Below are positions 5,934 to 8,787 of a DNA stretch of 8,787 nucleotides, in pieces. Each line of letters opens with the position of its first letter. Positions within the stretch are counted from its first letter, which is position 1. Source of the stretch: Bacillota bacterium. GTDB taxonomy: Bacteria; Bacillota; Clostridia; Peptostreptococcales; Anaerovoracaceae. The DNA lies in the NCBI GenBank assembly GCA_016281165.1, contig JAEEIC010000096.1, positions 1 through 8,787 of the forward strand, read 5' to 3'. The translations under genes were made by a program, and so were the position numbers. The notes under the pieces were generated by a model. That model did not search any database. It saw only the letters and a list, made by a program, of their open reading frames with translations, and had not been told where the DNA came from.

Positions 5934-7167
5934 CAACGCCGGCGGGCTCCCCCGCTACTGCCATCCCTACCACGGGGGCTGGGACGTCGCCCGCATCGCC
6001 CTCGACATACCGGAGAGCCGCATACTCTTCGTCTGCCCCGTCTCCTGCGCCCGCATAATCTGCCTCAACGCGGTCAAATACGATTACAAGGACAGGATAA
6101 ACGTGCTCGCCCTCACCGAGGACGACATCGTCTCCGGCGCCTACGAACAGAAGACGGTCGAAGCGGCCTGCAGAGTGCTCGAGGACGCGTCTCCCAGACC
6201 CAGGGCCCTCATACTCTACGTCAGCTGCATCGACGCCATGCTGGGCAACGACCACAGCTTCCAGTGCGAAGAGATCATGGAGCGCTTCCCGGGCGTCAAC
6301 TGCTTCGTCCTCAGGATGTGCCCCATCACCAGATACAGCGGGGATCTGCCCCTGGTCGCCCTGCAGCGCGACATGTACGCCGCCCTGCCCGATCTGCCTG
6401 AAGAAGAGGCCGGCGAAGTCCCCGGCGGGCCGCGGGAGCGCGAAAAGACCGTCGTCTTCATCGGCACCAACATCGCCCCCGCGGAGGAGAACGAGCTGGT
6501 GAGCGTCATAAAGAGCGCGGGCTTTAAAGCCCTGCACATCCAGGCGTCGGAGAGCTACGACGATTTCCTCGCCGTGAGGAAGGCCTCGCTCGTGATGAGC
6601 CTCATGCCCTTCGGCTCGTCCGCGGCGAAGCTTCTCAAGGAGCGCTTCGGCATCCCCTTCATACCCTATTTCGCAAAATACGATCCCGCCTCGATCAGAA
6701 AGACTGTCCAGGATCTCTGCACAGCCCTCGGCGCCCCGCTCCCGGACATGGACGCCATGGAAGCAGAGACGATAGACATCCTGAAAAAGACTGCCGAGGC
6801 AGTCGGAGACACCGAGCTCATCATCGATTCGACGGCGACCCTCTTCCCCGACGCCTTAAGAGAGACCCTTAAAGCCGCGGGCTTTAAGATCGCCTCCGTC
6901 CTCGCCGACGACGCTGCCAGGACCGCTCCCGACGTAGACAGCGGCAGCATAAACGTGCCGCGGGCGAGGAGCTACGCCCCCTCGCGGGACGCGATAGCGA
7001 TAGGCATGGTCGCCTCTAGCTTCGAAGGGACGAGCAAAAGCGTCGACATCTTCTACGACAGCGGCGACTGGGGCCATCAGGGCCTGAGGAGCCTGGCCGG
7101 GCGCATACTTGAGGCCGCGAAAGCCCCCAAAACAGCGGAAGACATCAGAAAGGAGGCCCGCAGATGA
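5923..7167 (+). CDS. NifD-like nitrogenase component 1 subunit, function unknown
   Basis: This 414-residue protein is a shortened relative of NifD (usually about 480 or more). Three cysteines map onto NifD's interface-cluster ligands: C13 in RYCHPYHGG, C42 in CPVSCARI (compare GPVGCG) and C102 in YVSCIDAMLGND (compare CPVGLIGDD). The spacings are 29 and 60, against 26 and 66 in NifD. Further cysteines at 38, 47, 127 and 133 lie in the same domain. Residues about 174-275 form a Rossmann-like domain with RFGIPF (241-246); where NifD has its cofactor-binding cysteine this protein has L227. The last domain ends in DSGDWGHQG (379-387), with H385 next to the place of NifD's cofactor histidine. It is predicted to bind an iron-sulfur cluster and receive electrons from the NifH-like protein. 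AAGGAG (5910-5915) sits seven bases before the start. The substrate is unknown. Confidence 0.85.
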   Translation: MISDNAGGLPRYCHPYHGGWDVARIALDIPESRILFVCPVSCARIICLNAVKYDYKDRINVLALTEDDIVSGAYEQKTVEAACRVLEDASPRPRALILYVSCIDAMLGNDHSFQCEEIMERFPGVNCFVLRMCPITRYSGDLPLVALQRDMYAALPDLPEEEAGEVPGGPREREKTVVFIGTNIAPAEENELVSVIKSAGFKALHIQASESYDDFLAVRKASLVMSLMPFGSSAAKLLKERFGIPFIPYFAKYDPASIRKTVQDLCTALGAPLPDMDAMEAETIDILKKTAEAVGDTELIIDSTATLFPDALRETLKAAGFKIASVLADDAARTAPDVDSGSINVPRARSYAPSRDAIAIGMVASSFEGTSKSVDIFYDSGDWGHQGLRSLAGRILEAAKAPKTAEDIRKEARR

Positions 7168-8177
7168 AGGATCTTTACATCGATCTTCCTCCCTTCGCCC
7201 CCGATTACGGCGGGGCCTGCGAAGCCATGTACGAGCTGGGAGGGCTGGTCCTCATACACGACGCCTCCGGCTGCACCGTGAACTACGTCTCCTTCGACGA
7301 GCCCCGCTGGCACGACAGGCCCGGCTCGGTCTTCTGCAGCGGCCTCACCGAGATAGAGGCGGTGATGGGAGACGACGAGGCCCTGATAGGGAAGGCCTTA
7401 AGAGCCGCGGAGATACTTGAGCCCAGCTTCATCGCCTACGTCGGCAGCTCGGTGCCCATGGTCGTGGGAACAGACTTCGAAGGCATCGCCCGCGAGACCG
7501 AGGAGCGCTCCGGCATACCCTCCTTCGGCTTCGACTGCAACGGCATCAGGTCTTACGTGCACGGAGCGGGAAGGGTCCTTCTCGCCCTGACGAAGCGCTT
7601 CTGCGGCGAAAAGACCGATAGCCGCGGCACCCTGGTGCTGGGCCAGCTGCCGCTCGACGACAACGGGATAGAGGCTTCAGAGAGACTTAAGTCCCTTTTC
7701 CCGGATCTGAGAGCCTCCATCTCCTTCGGCTGCGGTATCGAGGATCTTAAGGAAGCCCAGAACGCGGAGAAGATCGCCGTCGTCTCGGCCTCGGGCCTGC
7801 CCGCGGCGGAATATCTGCGCGGCCGCTACGGCATCCCCTTTGAAGTCGGGCTGCCCTTAAAGCAGGCTGAAAAGGATCACAAAAAAACACTGGTCATCGG
7901 CGAGGACGTGCGGGCGGCCAGCCTCGCCAAAGCCCTGGGGAACGCCGACGGCCTCGACCTCTTCTCGCCTTCCGGCCTCTGCAGATATCACAGCGCCTCC
8001 GAGGACGAGATCCGCCGCATCGCCGCGGATTATGACAACGTCGTCGCCGATCCCTGCTTCAGGCCCCTCGTAAAGGGCAATCTCGTTCCCCTGCCGACGA
8101 TCTCGGTATCGGGAGGGATATTCAAAGACACAGTATCAGCCTTCGATACCGACGCCATCGCGGCCCTGCTGCTCTGA
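7164..8177 (+). CDS. NifK-like nitrogenase component 1 subunit, function unknown
   Basis: This 337-residue protein is a strongly shortened relative of NifK (about 450-520) and the presumed partner of the preceding NifD-like subunit. It begins LPPFAPDYGGACEAMYELGG (8-27). C19 and C37 (HDASGCTVNY) align with NifK's first two P-cluster cysteines. The third position falls at S96 in VGSSVPMVVGTD (93-104); the C37-S96 spacing of 59 agrees with 58 in NifK. C58, in VFCSGLTEIEAVMGDDE, is an extra nearby cysteine in the segment that corresponds to NifK's SxTEDAAVFGG. Two further Rossmann-like units follow (about 155-235, with RYGIPF at 221-226, and about 240-320), but the long N- and C-terminal extensions of NifK are missing. 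The start overlaps the previous stop as ATGA, and AAGGAGG (7150-7156) lies seven bases upstream. As far as I recall, this family occurs in clostridial genomes without an assigned reaction. Confidence 0.85.
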   Translation: MKDLYIDLPPFAPDYGGACEAMYELGGLVLIHDASGCTVNYVSFDEPRWHDRPGSVFCSGLTEIEAVMGDDEALIGKALRAAEILEPSFIAYVGSSVPMVVGTDFEGIARETEERSGIPSFGFDCNGIRSYVHGAGRVLLALTKRFCGEKTDSRGTLVLGQLPLDDNGIEASERLKSLFPDLRASISFGCGIEDLKEAQNAEKIAVVSASGLPAAEYLRGRYGIPFEVGLPLKQAEKDHKKTLVIGEDVRAASLAKALGNADGLDLFSPSGLCRYHSASEDEIRRIAADYDNVVADPCFRPLVKGNLVPLPTISVSGGIFKDTVSAFDTDAIAALLL

Positions 8178-8181
8178 CCCC

Positions 8182-8787
8182 TTACTTCGGATCGGCGGGC
8201 CCGCCTTTGCCCATCCTGCCGTAGAGCAGGTATCCCGCCGCGCTCAGTATGAGGGCGGCGCTGAGGACAGCCGCGGCGAGACCGTATCTGCTGTCTCCCA
8301 GGGCGTCTCCCCCTATGGTCGAGGTGAGGATGGACGGGATCCTGCCCAGAGAGCTTATCACTATCCAGGTCCTCAGCCTCATATCGGTGAGCCCCGCGAA
8401 ATATGACAAAAGATCTTTGGGGGTGCCCGGTATCATAAAGACCAGCAGGAAAAGCATGTCTCTCTTCCTGCTGTTTTTGATGAACTTAAGCGAATCTATC
8501 TTCTCTTTGCTGAAAAAGAGGCGGACCAGCCGCATCCCGTACCTTCTCACGAGGAGGAATACCGCCAGACTGCCGGCGAAGGCCGCGGTCAGGCACAGAG
8601 CCGTGCCCTCGAGCGCGCCGAAGGCGTAGCCCGCGGCCAGTTCGAAGGGCTCGCCCGGGATCACGGCGATCATCACCTGAAAGACGACCATCAAAACGAA
8701 GCCCAGCCGCCCGAAGGCGCCGTGGCTGTCGACCCAGTCCCTGAAGACCTCCGGATCGCCGATGAAGCGTATCAGCGGCCTGCCGAC
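8182..8787 (-). CDS. TVP38/TMEM64 (DedA-related) family membrane protein, N-terminus beyond window
   Basis: The frame is open to the right edge; 201 residues are visible and the start lies outside. An internal TTG/ATG near 8694 is not the real start, because in-frame sequence before it (GRPLIRFIGDPEVFRDWV at about 2-19) continues the family pattern. The family motifs are the re-entrant segment IPGEPFELAAGYAFG (43-57) and, after a basic cytoplasmic stretch (98-109), its counterpart IPGTPKDLLSYFAGLT (119-134). Hydrophobic segments lie at about 27-41, 63-80, 111-120, 138-157 and 168-189, with a short charged tail. VTT/DedA-type proteins are linked to lipid scrambling or flipping and membrane homeostasis; the role of this member is unknown. 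It converges on the NifK-like gene with only four bases between the stop codons, so there is no room for a separate terminator, and it is unlikely to be functionally tied to that operon. Confidence 0.9.
   Translation of the reverse strand, partial: VGRPLIRFIGDPEVFRDWVDSHGAFGRLGFVLMVVFQVMIAVIPGEPFELAAGYAFGALEGTALCLTAAFAGSLAVFLLVRRYGMRLVRLFFSKEKIDSLKFIKNSRKRDMLFLLVFMIPGTPKDLLSYFAGLTDMRLRTWIVISSLGRIPSILTSTIGGDALGDSRYGLAAAVLSAALILSAAGYLLYGRMGKGGPADPK

Noticed and set aside
5172..8177. Calling the operon true nitrogenase (nifHDK)
   Set aside because: The D-like and K-like proteins are far too short, the cofactor cysteine is absent and the third K-side cluster cysteine is serine.
5172..8177. Naming the operon marHDK, cfbCD or bchLNB
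   Set aside because: The motifs visible are common to the superfamily. There are no photosynthesis or methanogenesis genes nearby, CfbCD uses a single component-1 protein rather than two, and nothing in the sequence specifically supports Mar.
8692..8694. TTG near 8694 as the start of the TVP38/TMEM64 gene
   Set aside because: The frame remains open to the window edge and the upstream residues fit the family, so the gene is cut rather than starting here.

Overview
The window reads as a GC-rich stretch from an anaerobic bacterium, most likely a high-GC member of the Bacillota (Clostridia and relatives). The pointers are AGGAGG-type ribosome binding sites, TATAAT promoters, frequent ATA and AGA/AGG codons in spite of the GC content, an SLH-domain surface protein, a KtrB-type potassium channel and a nitrogenase-like gene set. 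This placement is an inference; there is no rRNA or other marker gene in the window.

Layout. From 1 to 2361 three genes point left: the N-terminal part of a KtrB/TrkH potassium channel subunit (cut by the left edge), a RidA-family protein just upstream of it that probably shares its transcript, and a family 4 glycosyltransferase with its own promoter. A strong intrinsic terminator (2491-2528) then closes the leftward gene for a 604-residue secreted protein, in which three SLH repeats sit between two copies of a related beta-rich domain. This gene has a clear promoter at 4445-4474. Next, also leftward, is a 145-residue flavodoxin with its own promoter (4965-4993).

The centre of interest is 5172-8177, read rightward: three tightly packed genes for a nitrogenase-like enzyme. 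The first is a NifH-like ATPase/iron-sulfur protein of 253 residues with every key motif intact. The second and third are NifD-like (414 residues) and NifK-like (337 residues) partners, with overlapping start and stop codons and good ribosome binding sites. The two component-1 proteins keep cysteines able to hold a P-cluster-type or [4Fe-4S] cluster at the subunit interface. However, they are much shorter than true NifD and NifK, lack the cysteine that anchors the iron-molybdenum cofactor, and have serine at the third NifK cluster position. The set is therefore not a nitrogen-fixing enzyme but a reductase of unknown substrate, from a nitrogenase-like lineage that I recall seeing annotated only as 'nitrogenase component 1' in anaerobic Clostridia. 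The flavodoxin, divergent across a 238-base gap, is a plausible electron donor.

A TVP38/TMEM64-type membrane protein gene, cut by the right edge, converges on the end of the nitrogenase-like operon with four bases between them. No tRNA, rRNA, CRISPR array, insertion sequence or transposase was seen, and no stretch over 300 bases lacks a gene.
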